Assembly (NCBI RefSeq): GCF_002250565.1
Contig: NZ_NMVJ01000007.1
Coordinates: 62,001-126,000 of the forward strand
Source: Parenemella sanctibonifatiensis
GTDB lineage: Bacteria; Actinomycetota; Actinomycetes; Propionibacteriales; Propionibacteriaceae
Direction of reading: 5' to 3'
Length of the DNA stretch: 64,000 nucleotides
The position numbers were made by a program, and so were the translations under genes. Positions 7,995 through 16,550 of this stretch are shown piece by piece. The notes beneath the pieces are model-generated. The model did not search any database, had not been told where the DNA came from, and was given only the letters and a program-made list of their open reading frames with translations. Numbering within the stretch: position 1 is the first letter of the stretch; each line of letters opens with the position of its first letter.

Positions 7995-10304
7995 TCAGCT
8001 GCCACCCGCACCGGAGCCATTGCCGCCACCGCTGCCCCGGCCGGGAGCGCTGGTGGTCGGCGGGGCCGTGGTGCGTGGCGGCTCGGTGGTCCCGGGCGGG
8101 TCGGAGGTCTCCGGCGGCTCGGTCGTCTCAGGTGGCTCGGTGAAGCCACCACTGGACTCGGGCGGCGCCGGCGGCTCGGAGGTCTCTGGCGGCTCGGTCG
8201 TCTCCGGAGGCTCGGTCGTGGTCGGCGGAGCGCTGGTGGTCGGTGCCTGGGTGGTCGGCGGAGCGGTCTGAGTGGGACGCGAGCTCTCCTCCTCGTCCTT
8301 CTCCGAATCGCGACCATTGCGGTTGACGTAGACCGGATCTTCGAAGTCGAGCTCCTCGGTGCCCTCGACGGCGACCTCCATGTAGTCCAGCCAGGTCTGC
8401 GCTGGATAGGTGCCGCCATAGAAGGTGCTGTCACCGGGGCGGCGATACTCGTCCAGGCCCTGGTTGCCGTCGTCGCCGGCGACGTACATCACCGCAGTGG
8501 AGATCTGCTTGGTGTACGCCACGAACCACGACGAGACCACGTCGTCGCCGACACCGGTGGTGCCGGTCTTGCCCGCCACCGGCCGACCCAAGGTCGCCAC
8601 GCGGGTGCCGGTGCCGTCGTCGACGACCCGGGAAAGGGCATACGTCACGTCGATGGCGACGTCCTCCTCGATGGTCTGCTCATTGGCCGGACTTGCGGCA
8701 TAGACCACCTTGCCGTCCATGTCGCGTACTTCCTGGACGATGTGGACCTCATTGCGACGCCCCCCGTTGGCCAGGGTGGCGTACGAATTGGACATGTTCA
8801 TCGGGGAGACCTCGGCGACGCCGAGCGCGATCCGGTTGATCGGGTCCCAGCCGGCGCCGGTTGGCGAGCCGGCCCGGTTGGCGGCGTCGATGACCTTCTC
8901 GGGGCCGTCCTCCATCTGAGCGACCATGTCGACGAACGACGTGTTGATGGAGTTCTGGATCGAGGTCAGCAGCGAGACACTGTCGCCGTACTGGGTGCGG
9001 CCCTGGTTGTTGACCGGGACACCTTCCCCGGGTGGGGTGAAGCTGTTGCCTCGGAAGCGGGAGTTCAGCGAGAAGCCGTCCTCGATACCGGCCACGGCGG
9101 CGAACGGTTTGAAGGCAGAGCCGGTGGCGCGTGGGGTGGTGGCCCAGTTGCGGGAGTTCGCCAGATAGTCCGGGCCGCCGTAGAGCGCCAACAGGGCACC
9201 GTTGGAGGTGTCGACCGAGGCGATGGCCGGGTGCAGCTTGCTGGCGTCGGGGTCGCCGCGGGCGTCGTCGACAGCCGTACGTACGTTGCTCTCGGCGGCA
9301 TCGATCGCGGCCTGCTGCAGCCGGGGGTCGATGGTGGTGGTGATGGTCAGCCCGCCGCCGTTGATCTGGGCCTCGGTGAAACCGAGCGCCTGCATCTCGT
9401 TCTCGACCATGTTGAGCAGGAATCCGTTGGGGCCGGCGTAGCGCCGGTTCACCGGCACCTCCGGAAACTCCGGCAGTTCGGCGCGATACTCGGCCCCCTC
9501 GGCGGCCGTGATGGTGCCCATCTCGACCAGTCCATCGATGACATAGCGATACCGATCCAGCAGCCGGGCGCGGCTCTCCTCATCCCCGCTGGGGTCGAAC
9601 CGGGCCGGATTGTTGAGGACGCTGGCCAGCACCGCCGCCTGCGGCACCGTGAGATCCTTGGCGTCGGTGAGGAAGTAGGACTGGCTGGCGGCCTGGACGC
9701 CGTAGGCGCCCCGGCCGAAGTAGATGGTGTTGAGGTAGTCCCGCAGGATCTCTTCCTTGGGCACCTCCCGCGACATCTTCACCGCAAGCAGCAGTTCCTT
9801 GACCTTGCGTTCGATCGACTGGTCCGAGGTCAGGTAGTAGATCTTGATGTACTGCTGGGTGATCGTGGAGCCGGACTGGACCTCACCACCGGAGGCGATC
9901 CGCCAGACCGATCGGGCGATGCCGGGGATCGAGATGCCACCGTCGGTCCAGAAGGAACGGTTCTCCGCCGCGATGACGGCGTCCTTGATGTTCTGACCCA
10001 TCTCTTCGTACGGGATGGTCTGCCGGTTCTGGACCTGGAAGTTGCCCAGTCTGGTCTCACCGTCGTTGAAGTTCACGAAGGTGGTGTTGGTCTGGAAGTC
10101 CGCGTTCGGGTCGGGGATCTCGGTGCGCTGATAGAGATAGACGACCGCGATGACGCCGATCAGCGCCAGCGACAGCAGCACGATCGCGGTCCACATCGCG
10201 ATCTTGCCGACGATCCGGCGGGCCCTGCCCTTGCGGGGCTTGGCGGCGGCCTGTCCAGGTTTCATGGAGGGCTCGGCCTTCTTGGACTTCGCGGACTCAG
10301 CCAT
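7995..10304 (-). CDS. ponA: Class A penicillin-binding protein (PBP1A/PonA type)
   Basis: Bifunctional peptidoglycan synthase: GT51 glycan polymerase plus transpeptidase. One membrane helix at about residues 35-57 follows a Lys-rich cytoplasmic start. GT51 motifs include AAENRSFWTDGG (catalytic Glu), QSGSTITQQYIK and KVKELLLAVKMSREV. The transpeptidase has the SxxK serine in GSAFKPF, SNSYATLANGG and KTGTTGVGDD. The last ~90 residues are a Pro/Thr/Glu-rich tail (repeated PPETTEPPETSEPP-like units) ending in Gly/Ser, probably spanning the wall. ATG 10304 is chosen because it opens with the Lys-rich tail and overlaps the DUF5318 stop by 8 bp; earlier in-frame Met codons lie well inside the upstream gene. 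Confidence 0.95.
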   Translation of the reverse strand: MAESAKSKKAEPSMKPGQAAAKPRKGRARRIVGKIAMWTAIVLLSLALIGVIAVVYLYQRTEIPDPNADFQTNTTFVNFNDGETRLGNFQVQNRQTIPYEEMGQNIKDAVIAAENRSFWTDGGISIPGIARSVWRIASGGEVQSGSTITQQYIKIYYLTSDQSIERKVKELLLAVKMSREVPKEEILRDYLNTIYFGRGAYGVQAASQSYFLTDAKDLTVPQAAVLASVLNNPARFDPSGDEESRARLLDRYRYVIDGLVEMGTITAAEGAEYRAELPEFPEVPVNRRYAGPNGFLLNMVENEMQALGFTEAQINGGGLTITTTIDPRLQQAAIDAAESNVRTAVDDARGDPDASKLHPAIASVDTSNGALLALYGGPDYLANSRNWATTPRATGSAFKPFAAVAGIEDGFSLNSRFRGNSFTPPGEGVPVNNQGRTQYGDSVSLLTSIQNSINTSFVDMVAQMEDGPEKVIDAANRAGSPTGAGWDPINRIALGVAEVSPMNMSNSYATLANGGRRNEVHIVQEVRDMDGKVVYAASPANEQTIEEDVAIDVTYALSRVVDDGTGTRVATLGRPVAGKTGTTGVGDDVVSSWFVAYTKQISTAVMYVAGDDGNQGLDEYRRPGDSTFYGGTYPAQTWLDYMEVAVEGTEELDFEDPVYVNRNGRDSEKDEEESSRPTQTAPPTTQAPTTSAPPTTTEPPETTEPPETSEPPAPPESSGGFTEPPETTEPPETSDPPGTTEPPRTTAPPTTSAPGRGSGGGNGSGAGGS

Positions 10305-10716
10305 AGATGTCCTCCACGGTCGGCTGCTTGCGGGGTGCCCGGCGGCGTCGGCCATCACCCAACAGATAGGACTGCGTCATGTGGTTCCAGCCGCACTCGG
10401 GGCAGACCTCGACCACACACACCTTGAACTCGCCGACCTCCGACTGCATCTCCTCAAGCTCCTCCAGGGACTTGATCCGGCCGCTGTACTGACCCAGCTG
10501 GTCACCGAAGACGTAGTGCAGGATCGCGAGCTCCTCGCTGTCGCACACCGGGCAGGGGATCTCGGCGGGGATGCCGTGGTGCAGGGCCGATCGGATCAGC
10601 ATCGGATCGGCGTCGAGGGGATGGTCGGTGCGGAAGGTACGCTGCGGCGCCCGCAGCAGCTCCAGGCTCCGCCGGCGCTGCAGCGAGTAATCGATGACAT
10701 TGCGCTGCGACCACAT
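10297..10716 (-). CDS. DUF5318 zinc-ribbon-like protein
   Basis: A 139-aa cytoplasmic protein of unknown function. Two Cys pairs (CPVCDSEEL and VCPECGWNHM) look like a zinc ribbon; between them lies a Glu-rich helical stretch. It corresponds to the gene preceding ponA1 in mycobacteria (Rv0049 position), and the conserved order DUF5318-PBP-glycosyltransferase implies a role in envelope growth. The ATG at 10716 is preferred because the longer frame upstream is Arg/Pro-rich shadow sequence and would cross the divergent promoter region. Confidence 0.85.
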   Translation of the reverse strand: MWSQRNVIDYSLQRRRSLELLRAPQRTFRTDHPLDADPMLIRSALHHGIPAEIPCPVCDSEELAILHYVFGDQLGQYSGRIKSLEELEEMQSEVGEFKVCVVEVCPECGWNHMTQSYLLGDGRRRRAPRKQPTVEDIYG

Positions 10717-10813
10717 GCGGGTCAGCGTACTTCGGGGCACAACGCACCGGAAGGATTCCGGTCGCTGGAGCGGCCGGCGTACCGGCGCGAACCCACCGCG
10801 AATCGGCCTCGGC

Positions 10814-10833
10814 AGCGGGTTACTGTAACCGCT
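10814..10833. promoter_or_regulatory. Palindrome with bidirectional -10-like core
   Basis: GGTTAC-T-GTAACC is a perfect 6+6 inverted repeat with a 1-nt centre, extended by AGCG/CGCT. It lies between the divergent DUF5318 and propeller genes. It contains TACTGT on the plus strand and TACAGT on the minus strand, both -10-like, so it may be an operator overlapping divergent promoters. No matching -35 was found. Confidence 0.45.
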
Positions 10834-10881
10834 ACCTGACCGGGCCACCCCCCGGCCCTACCCAAAGGAAAAGGTGATCCT

Positions 10882-13188
10882 GTGCGACGACGCACTGTCC
10901 TGGCCGCCACCAGCGCTCTTGCCGTTGGTGCCTCTCTGTCCCTGCCCCGACCAGCCTCCGCCGCGCCGACGCCGCGGCAACAGGCCCCTGCCCCACCCAC
11001 GGGTGAGTGGGAGGACCTCGGCTCGCCGATGACCGCGCTGACGGTCGTCGAAGGCGACTTCGGCACCCTGCCCGATGGCACCTTCGCTGCCTTCGCCGCC
11101 CCGTTGGGCGAGGATGCCAGCCTCAACATCTGCTCCGCCGCCACCGGCGACCGGATCGGCCGCCACCAGCTGCTGGGCGCCGGCGGCGCCCCGATCGTGC
11201 TCGCGGCCCCGGACGGTTCGGTCTACGTCGCCACCTACTACGACGGCCACCTCTACCGGTGGGACCCGGCCACGGGGACCATCACCGACCTGGGTCGGCC
11301 CACCCCGGCCGCGACCTACGTGTATGGCCTCACTGCCGGTAAGGACGGTTACATCCACGGCGGCACCTTCCCCGATGCGAAGGCTTGGTCCTACCACCCC
11401 GACCACGGCTTCACCGACCTGGGCAAGGCGAGCTCCAACACCGCGGTGCAGTACGTCAGCGCCGCGGCGTATGACCCGGTGCACCATGCGCTCTTCGTCG
11501 GCACCCGCCCGGTGGCCGAGCTCTATCGGATCGACCTGGCCGCCGGCGACAAGGTTCGCGTCGAGCTCGGCGTCACGGGCTCGGGCATCAACGACCTCGA
11601 CGTCGGAGTGGCCGGCGACCGGAGCCGGGTCTTCGTGACGATGGACCAAAAGATGCGCGTGATCGATGCGGACACCCTGACCGAGGTCGCGTGGACCACC
11701 GACGACGAGCACCAGACCCCGGCGGCGTACGCGGTCAATGCCCGCGGCGTCTCGGAGGCCCACGAGGGCAAGGTCTGGTGGAGCACCTTCACCAACGGGG
11801 CGCTGAAGCTGACCTGCTATGACATTGCCACTGATCAGCACACCGTCACCCGACACACGGTGCCAGGTGGCTCACTGGTCGGCTACGGCTGGACCATCGA
11901 GAACGACCACAACGTGCTGTACGCCTTTGCCGGCAACTACGAAGGCAACGGCATCCGTTTCGATGTCGACGCCGACGAGCTGACCACGGTCGTCTTCGAC
12001 ATCGAGCCCGAACCGACGCCGCTGGGCGGGATCCTGGTCTCCCCTGACGGCCAGGACGTCTATGCCAATGCCTTCATCAACGGCAACACCGTCGCGGTGG
12101 CCGCCGACACCGGGGAGGCCCGGCCGGTGGTTCGATTCGGCCAGGTCGAGGACTGGGTGGTCGCCGGTGACGCGGTGTACGCCGGCATCTATCCCGGCGG
12201 TTCGCTGCTGGAGTGGCATCCGGCCGACGGTGACACCAGCGCGACGACCAAGCTGGCCGACCTGAAGGGGTCCGATCAGCAGATCCGCCCGCTGGGGGCG
12301 AAGGCGTACGACGGCAAGGTCTGGTGGGGCACCGAACCGGACTACGGTCTGCGCGGTGGCACCGTCGCGATCCTCGACCAGGCCAGCGGCGAGGTCGAGG
12401 TGCACCACGACGTCGTGCCGGACCACACCATTGCCGCGATCGGTTTCGCGCACGACAAGGTGTACGTCGGGTCCAGCCGGCATGGCGGCACCGGGACCAG
12501 CCCGATTGCCGGCAGCGCCCAGGTGATCGAGTGGGATCCGGCCAGCAACACCACCGTGCGCAGCTTGGCGCCCGAGGGTGCGATGTCGATCAACGCGCTG
12601 GCGACCGGACCGCAGGGCCACCTGTACGCCTTGGTGGACACGGTGCTGTACGAGATCGGTGACGAGCTGGAGGTACGCCGACAGCTCCCGCTGGTCTCCG
12701 GTGGCGGAGGTACGTCCGCCGGAGCGGGCGAGCTGATCTTCCATCCCAACGGCTACCTCTACGCCCAGGTCGGCCGCAGCGTCTACGTGGTCGACCCGCT
12801 GGGGTGGACGGCAACCTCGATCGCATCCAACACCCGCCGCCTGGACCTGGCGCCCGATGGCCGGCTCTGGACGCTACTGTATTTGGAGGGGTATCGCAGC
12901 AGCACCAATGTCGGGCAGTACACGCTGCCGGATGGCACCGCCGACACCCGCGAGTTCGTGACGGTGCTGGGCCAGCCCAGCCAGATCAAGAACAGGTTCG
13001 TGGTCACCGGGGAGACGCTGCAGGACGCGTTCACCGACGTCGCGGAGCAGCCCGGCACCGGCGATCCGCGCCAGCACGCTGCCCGGCTGGCTGCGGTGCG
13101 GAACATCTTGGCCACCTTGGAGTCGGCCGGCGCGATCACGACCGCCGAACGCGGCGAATTGACCTCGCTGGCGGCGCGGTCTCGCTGA
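10882..13188 (+). CDS. Secreted beta-propeller-like protein
   Basis: A 768-aa exported protein with no recognised enzyme motif. The signal peptide is MRRRTVLAATSALAVGASLS followed by a PASAA cleavage region; the twin arginines suggest Tat export. The body is a run of 40-60-residue blades with repeated patterns such as DGSVYVATYYDGHLYRWDP and LYEIGDEL, typical of WD40/PQQ-like propellers. The C-terminal 60 residues become helical and charged (RNILATLESAGAITTAERGEL). It starts at GTG 10882 with AAAGGAAAAGG just upstream. It is monocistronic: a strong terminator follows. Function is unknown; ligand binding at the cell surface is only an inference from the fold. Confidence 0.75.
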   Translation: MRRRTVLAATSALAVGASLSLPRPASAAPTPRQQAPAPPTGEWEDLGSPMTALTVVEGDFGTLPDGTFAAFAAPLGEDASLNICSAATGDRIGRHQLLGAGGAPIVLAAPDGSVYVATYYDGHLYRWDPATGTITDLGRPTPAATYVYGLTAGKDGYIHGGTFPDAKAWSYHPDHGFTDLGKASSNTAVQYVSAAAYDPVHHALFVGTRPVAELYRIDLAAGDKVRVELGVTGSGINDLDVGVAGDRSRVFVTMDQKMRVIDADTLTEVAWTTDDEHQTPAAYAVNARGVSEAHEGKVWWSTFTNGALKLTCYDIATDQHTVTRHTVPGGSLVGYGWTIENDHNVLYAFAGNYEGNGIRFDVDADELTTVVFDIEPEPTPLGGILVSPDGQDVYANAFINGNTVAVAADTGEARPVVRFGQVEDWVVAGDAVYAGIYPGGSLLEWHPADGDTSATTKLADLKGSDQQIRPLGAKAYDGKVWWGTEPDYGLRGGTVAILDQASGEVEVHHDVVPDHTIAAIGFAHDKVYVGSSRHGGTGTSPIAGSAQVIEWDPASNTTVRSLAPEGAMSINALATGPQGHLYALVDTVLYEIGDELEVRRQLPLVSGGGGTSAGAGELIFHPNGYLYAQVGRSVYVVDPLGWTATSIASNTRRLDLAPDGRLWTLLYLEGYRSSTNVGQYTLPDGTADTREFVTVLGQPSQIKNRFVVTGETLQDAFTDVAEQPGTGDPRQHAARLAAVRNILATLESAGAITTAERGELTSLAARSR

Positions 13189-13201
13189 TTCAGCGCGCAC
13201 G

Positions 13202-13264
13202 AGCCCGCCCCAGCGGCGGCAGGTCGCTCCAGGTGCGACCTATTGCTGCTGGGGCGGGCTTTTC
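13202..13264 (+). terminator. Rho-independent terminator after propeller gene
   Basis: A 13-bp GC-rich stem (13202-13214 with 13248-13260) encloses a second 7-bp hairpin (13221-13227 with 13235-13241) and is followed by TTTCT. Confidence 0.85.
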
Positions 13265-13356
13265 TACGGGAGACCCCCCTCCCCGGGGTGCGTCCCAGGC
13301 CCGATCTGCGCTGCGCACTAGGCTGAGGCACCGTCCCAGATCGAAGGAGCCCACCC

Positions 13357-14619
13357 ATGTCGGAGCACAGCGAGTGGCCTGACCACACCGAGTGGCCCTA
13401 CCACGACGGCTCTACCGAGAACCCGCGCCCTTTTGACAACCATGCTCCCGCGCGCGCCATCAGCGAACGGGCGCTGCCCCAAGAGGTCCGTGAGATCCCG
13501 ATCGGTCTTCGGCGCGCAGGCGCATGGTCTTGGCGCATCCTGCTGGTCGTGGCAGTGATCGCGCTGGTGCTGCTGGGGATCTCTCAGATCATGGTGCTGG
13601 TAGTGCCGGTGCTGGTGGCGCTGCTGTTCACAGCGCTGCTGAATCCGGTGGTGTCCTTCCTGCACCGCAAGACCCCAATGGGCCGCGGCGTGTCGGCCGC
13701 CCTCACCTTGGTCGGCCTGCTGGTGGCGGTTGCCGGGATGCTGGGCATCGCCGGACGCCAGCTCTTCGGACAGTACGAGACGATCCAAGCCCAGGCCGTC
13801 GACGGCTTCCAGCGCGTGACGGCTTGGATCACAAGCTCGCTGGGCGTCAAGGTTCCCACTCTGGACAGCGCCCTGGACGACCTGATCGACCAGGTCCAGG
13901 CCCACTCCGGGATGATCGCCTCGGGCGCACTGTCGGGTGTCTCCAGCGTCGGCAACGTGCTGACCGGCATGTTGATCAGCCTGTTCACCCTGTTCTTCCT
14001 GCTCGCCGGCGGTGCCGCCATCTGGCAGTGGGTGGTTTCACTGCTCCCGCCCGCGGCCCGCGAATCAACCGACACTGCCTTTGGGCGCGGCTGGAAGGCA
14101 CTGTCGGCGTACATGCGCACCCAGGTCTTGGTCGCGGCTGTGGACGCCACCGGCATCGCGCTGGGCATGGTCGGGGTGAGCATGGCGGCGTACGCGGTGC
14201 CAATCTGGCTGATCGTCTTCGTGTTCTCCTTCGTCCCGATGATCGGCGCGATCGTGTCCGGCGCCATCGCGGTACTGCTGGTGCTGGTCCTGAAGGGATG
14301 GGTGCTCGCTCTGGTCATGCTCGGCATCGTGATTCTGGTCCAGCAGCTCGAGAGCAACTTCCTGCAGCCCCTGATCATGGGCAAGGTGGTGGCGCTGCAT
14401 CCGCTGGCGGTCTTCCTCGGCGTGACCTTCGGCACGCTGACGGCGGGGATCGCGGGCGCCCTGTTCGCCATCCCGCTGATCGCTTTCGTGAATGCGACCG
14501 CGCTGTCGCTGACCGGACGTACGCCCGCACCGGAGGCAGCCACGACGGTGCCGGAAGTGCCCGAGGACAACGCCCCACCAGCGGACGCGGACAGCGCTGA
14601 CGCCAGCGACCCCGACTGA
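13357..14619 (+). CDS. AI-2E family transporter (PerM-like permease)
   Basis: A 420-aa membrane protein with about eight helices in the AI-2E/UPF0118 arrangement: paired helices near residues 60-80 and 85-105, a long extracytoplasmic helical stretch (about 140-200), then the conserved FVFSFVPMIGAIVSGAIAV and LESNFLQPLIMGK segments. Family members export small molecules or act as Na+/H+ antiporters; the substrate here is unknown. Hydrophilic tails flank the membrane core, the C-terminal one Pro/Glu/Asp-rich. It stands alone between two monocistronic neighbours. Confidence 0.9.
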   Translation: MSEHSEWPDHTEWPYHDGSTENPRPFDNHAPARAISERALPQEVREIPIGLRRAGAWSWRILLVVAVIALVLLGISQIMVLVVPVLVALLFTALLNPVVSFLHRKTPMGRGVSAALTLVGLLVAVAGMLGIAGRQLFGQYETIQAQAVDGFQRVTAWITSSLGVKVPTLDSALDDLIDQVQAHSGMIASGALSGVSSVGNVLTGMLISLFTLFFLLAGGAAIWQWVVSLLPPAARESTDTAFGRGWKALSAYMRTQVLVAAVDATGIALGMVGVSMAAYAVPIWLIVFVFSFVPMIGAIVSGAIAVLLVLVLKGWVLALVMLGIVILVQQLESNFLQPLIMGKVVALHPLAVFLGVTFGTLTAGIAGALFAIPLIAFVNATALSLTGRTPAPEAATTVPEVPEDNAPPADADSADASDPD

Positions 14620-14776
14620 GGGGGCCGGACCGACCGCAGACCGGAACTTCGGGCCACGGGTAATCCCGGATCTGTGCGTTGCGGCGCGGGAGGTGGGCAT
14701 CGCCCACCGCTCATGCTTGGCTTTCTCCAAAGCAGGGCGGCGACCGCCGCCGTCCGGCCAAAGGAGGCCATCACTT

Positions 14777-16408
14777 ATGGCCCAGTTGAACCGACGTCAG
14801 ATGCTCGGACTGGGAGCCGCCGCAGGATCGGCTGCCCTGCTGGGCGCCTGCAGCAGCAGTGACGAGACCGGACCCGGGAATGGTCCGGAACAGCAAGAAG
14901 CCGCGCAGCCGAACCACGTGCCCTTCGCCGGTGTCGAGCCAGATCTGCCCGGCGACCCGGACAAGGGCATCCCCGACGGCTATTTGTCCTTCCCTCCGGA
15001 GCCGATCGAACGGGGAGTGGCACCGCTGGGAGTCACCGCGCCGTTCACCTGGATGGTGCAGGGGCCGCCGCCGCGGGCCGGGATCGGCGCCGGCAATCCG
15101 TGGTACCAGTCGCTGACCGAAGCGTTCGGCGCAACGTTCGAGCCGACCTTCGCCAGTTGGGGAGGCGACTATCTGCAGAAGTTCCAGGTGCTCGCCGCCT
15201 CCGGTGACCTGCCGGATCTGGCGATGGTTCCGCAGGTGTCGGGGATGCCGCAGCTGCTCGAGCAGTACTACACCGACCTGACGCCGTTCCTGGCCGGGGC
15301 AGCCATCGAGGAGTTCCCGGCGCTGGCGGCCCACGCGCCGCAGGCCTGGTCGATCGGCAGCATGAACGGCAAGATCTGGGGCGTCGCGCAGCCACGGCCG
15401 CCGGCCGGCCGGATCGTGATGACCCGAGGCGATCTGCTGGCCGAGGACGGCTTCGACAACTTCCAGACCCCGGCCAACGGTGAGGAGTTCGTGGACCTCG
15501 CCAAGGAACTGGCCAAGCCCAGCGACGGCCGTTTCGTCTTCAATGGCAGTCCGACGGACTGGTTGATGCCGATCCTGATGGAGTCGATGGGCGGCCCCAA
15601 CACTTGGCGCCGCAATGACGACGGCAGCTTCCTGCACGCCTTCGAGTCCGAGCAGACCATCGAGGCATTGCGGGTGGCAGCCGATCTGTGGGCCTCGGGC
15701 ACCATTCACCCGAACGCTTTCTCCGAACCGAACAACAACTCCATTCGCTTCGCCGGCGGGCAGTGCGTCTGCATCATCAACCCGTTCGCGACTTGGGCCT
15801 CGATCTGGGCGGTGCCCCACCCCGAGTTCAACGTTGGCGTCGTGACGGTGCCGGGCTGGGAGGGTGGTCGCGCCGCCCATCACCTCAACCCGCCCGGCTA
15901 CGGCACCTTCACCGGCATCGCCAAGCAGGACAGCGAGGATCGGGTACGCGAGCTGCTGCGGGTGCTTGATTACATCGCCTCGCCGTTCGGGACCACCGAG
16001 TTCCTGAGCGCGAACTTCGGGGTGGAGGGCACCACGTACGACCTGGATGCCGAGGGCAATCCGGCATCGACGTCGGCGTACGCCGAGCAGTACATGCAGG
16101 GCCTGCTCTTTGGTGGCAGCGTCATCAACGCCAACCTGTACGTGCCCGGCCAGCCGGACTTCGTCACCCGGCAGCACGAGTTCATCTCGACGCTGCTGCA
16201 GGAGACCGAGGCCAATGCTGCACTCGGCATCTTCTCCGAGGCGGCGCTGTCCAAGGGGACCGCCGCCAACCGCGAGGCCTGGGACGTGCAGCGCGCCATC
16301 ATCATGGGCCAGTCGGACCTGTCGGCCTGGGAGGGCGCCGTGGACCGCTGGCGCAGCGCCGCCGGCGACGAGATCCGCAACGAACTCCAGGAGGGTTATC
16401 AGGAGTGA
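14777..16408 (+). CDS. Extracellular solute-binding lipoprotein, family 1 (orphan)
   Basis: A 543-aa ABC-transporter-type binding protein. The N-terminus has a Tat motif (NRRQMLGLG) and a lipobox ending LLGAC, then an acidic linker. The mature part has the SBP_bac_1 layout, with GDYLQKFQVLAASGDLPDL and QLLEQYYTDLTPFL near the N-lobe hinge. No permease or ATPase lies beside it, so it either serves a transporter elsewhere or is a receptor-type protein; carbohydrate is the usual ligand class. ATG 14777 is fixed by AAAGGAGG at 14760-14767; earlier in-frame Met codons lack a ribosome site and would bury the signal peptide. Confidence 0.85.
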   Translation: MAQLNRRQMLGLGAAAGSAALLGACSSSDETGPGNGPEQQEAAQPNHVPFAGVEPDLPGDPDKGIPDGYLSFPPEPIERGVAPLGVTAPFTWMVQGPPPRAGIGAGNPWYQSLTEAFGATFEPTFASWGGDYLQKFQVLAASGDLPDLAMVPQVSGMPQLLEQYYTDLTPFLAGAAIEEFPALAAHAPQAWSIGSMNGKIWGVAQPRPPAGRIVMTRGDLLAEDGFDNFQTPANGEEFVDLAKELAKPSDGRFVFNGSPTDWLMPILMESMGGPNTWRRNDDGSFLHAFESEQTIEALRVAADLWASGTIHPNAFSEPNNNSIRFAGGQCVCIINPFATWASIWAVPHPEFNVGVVTVPGWEGGRAAHHLNPPGYGTFTGIAKQDSEDRVRELLRVLDYIASPFGTTEFLSANFGVEGTTYDLDAEGNPASTSAYAEQYMQGLLFGGSVINANLYVPGQPDFVTRQHEFISTLLQETEANAALGIFSEAALSKGTAANREAWDVQRAIIMGQSDLSAWEGAVDRWRSAAGDEIRNELQEGYQE

Positions 16409-16550
16409 CGCGTACGCCGTGGCCCGAAGCAACTCATGTGGGCACCTGCCCTCACTCTGGGGGCCGGCGGGAGCGTTCGGGAACAGCCCCTGGTGACCGG
16501 CACCAATAGGGTGCGCGGCCTCAATCGGCGGAGCCCTGCATACTGCAGGT

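Noticed and set aside
7704-10427. A 900-codon open frame on the plus strand opposite the PBP and glycosyltransferase genes
   Set aside because: High-GC shadow frame: rich in Arg/Gly with no motif, while the minus strand encodes complete PBP1A and GT domains.
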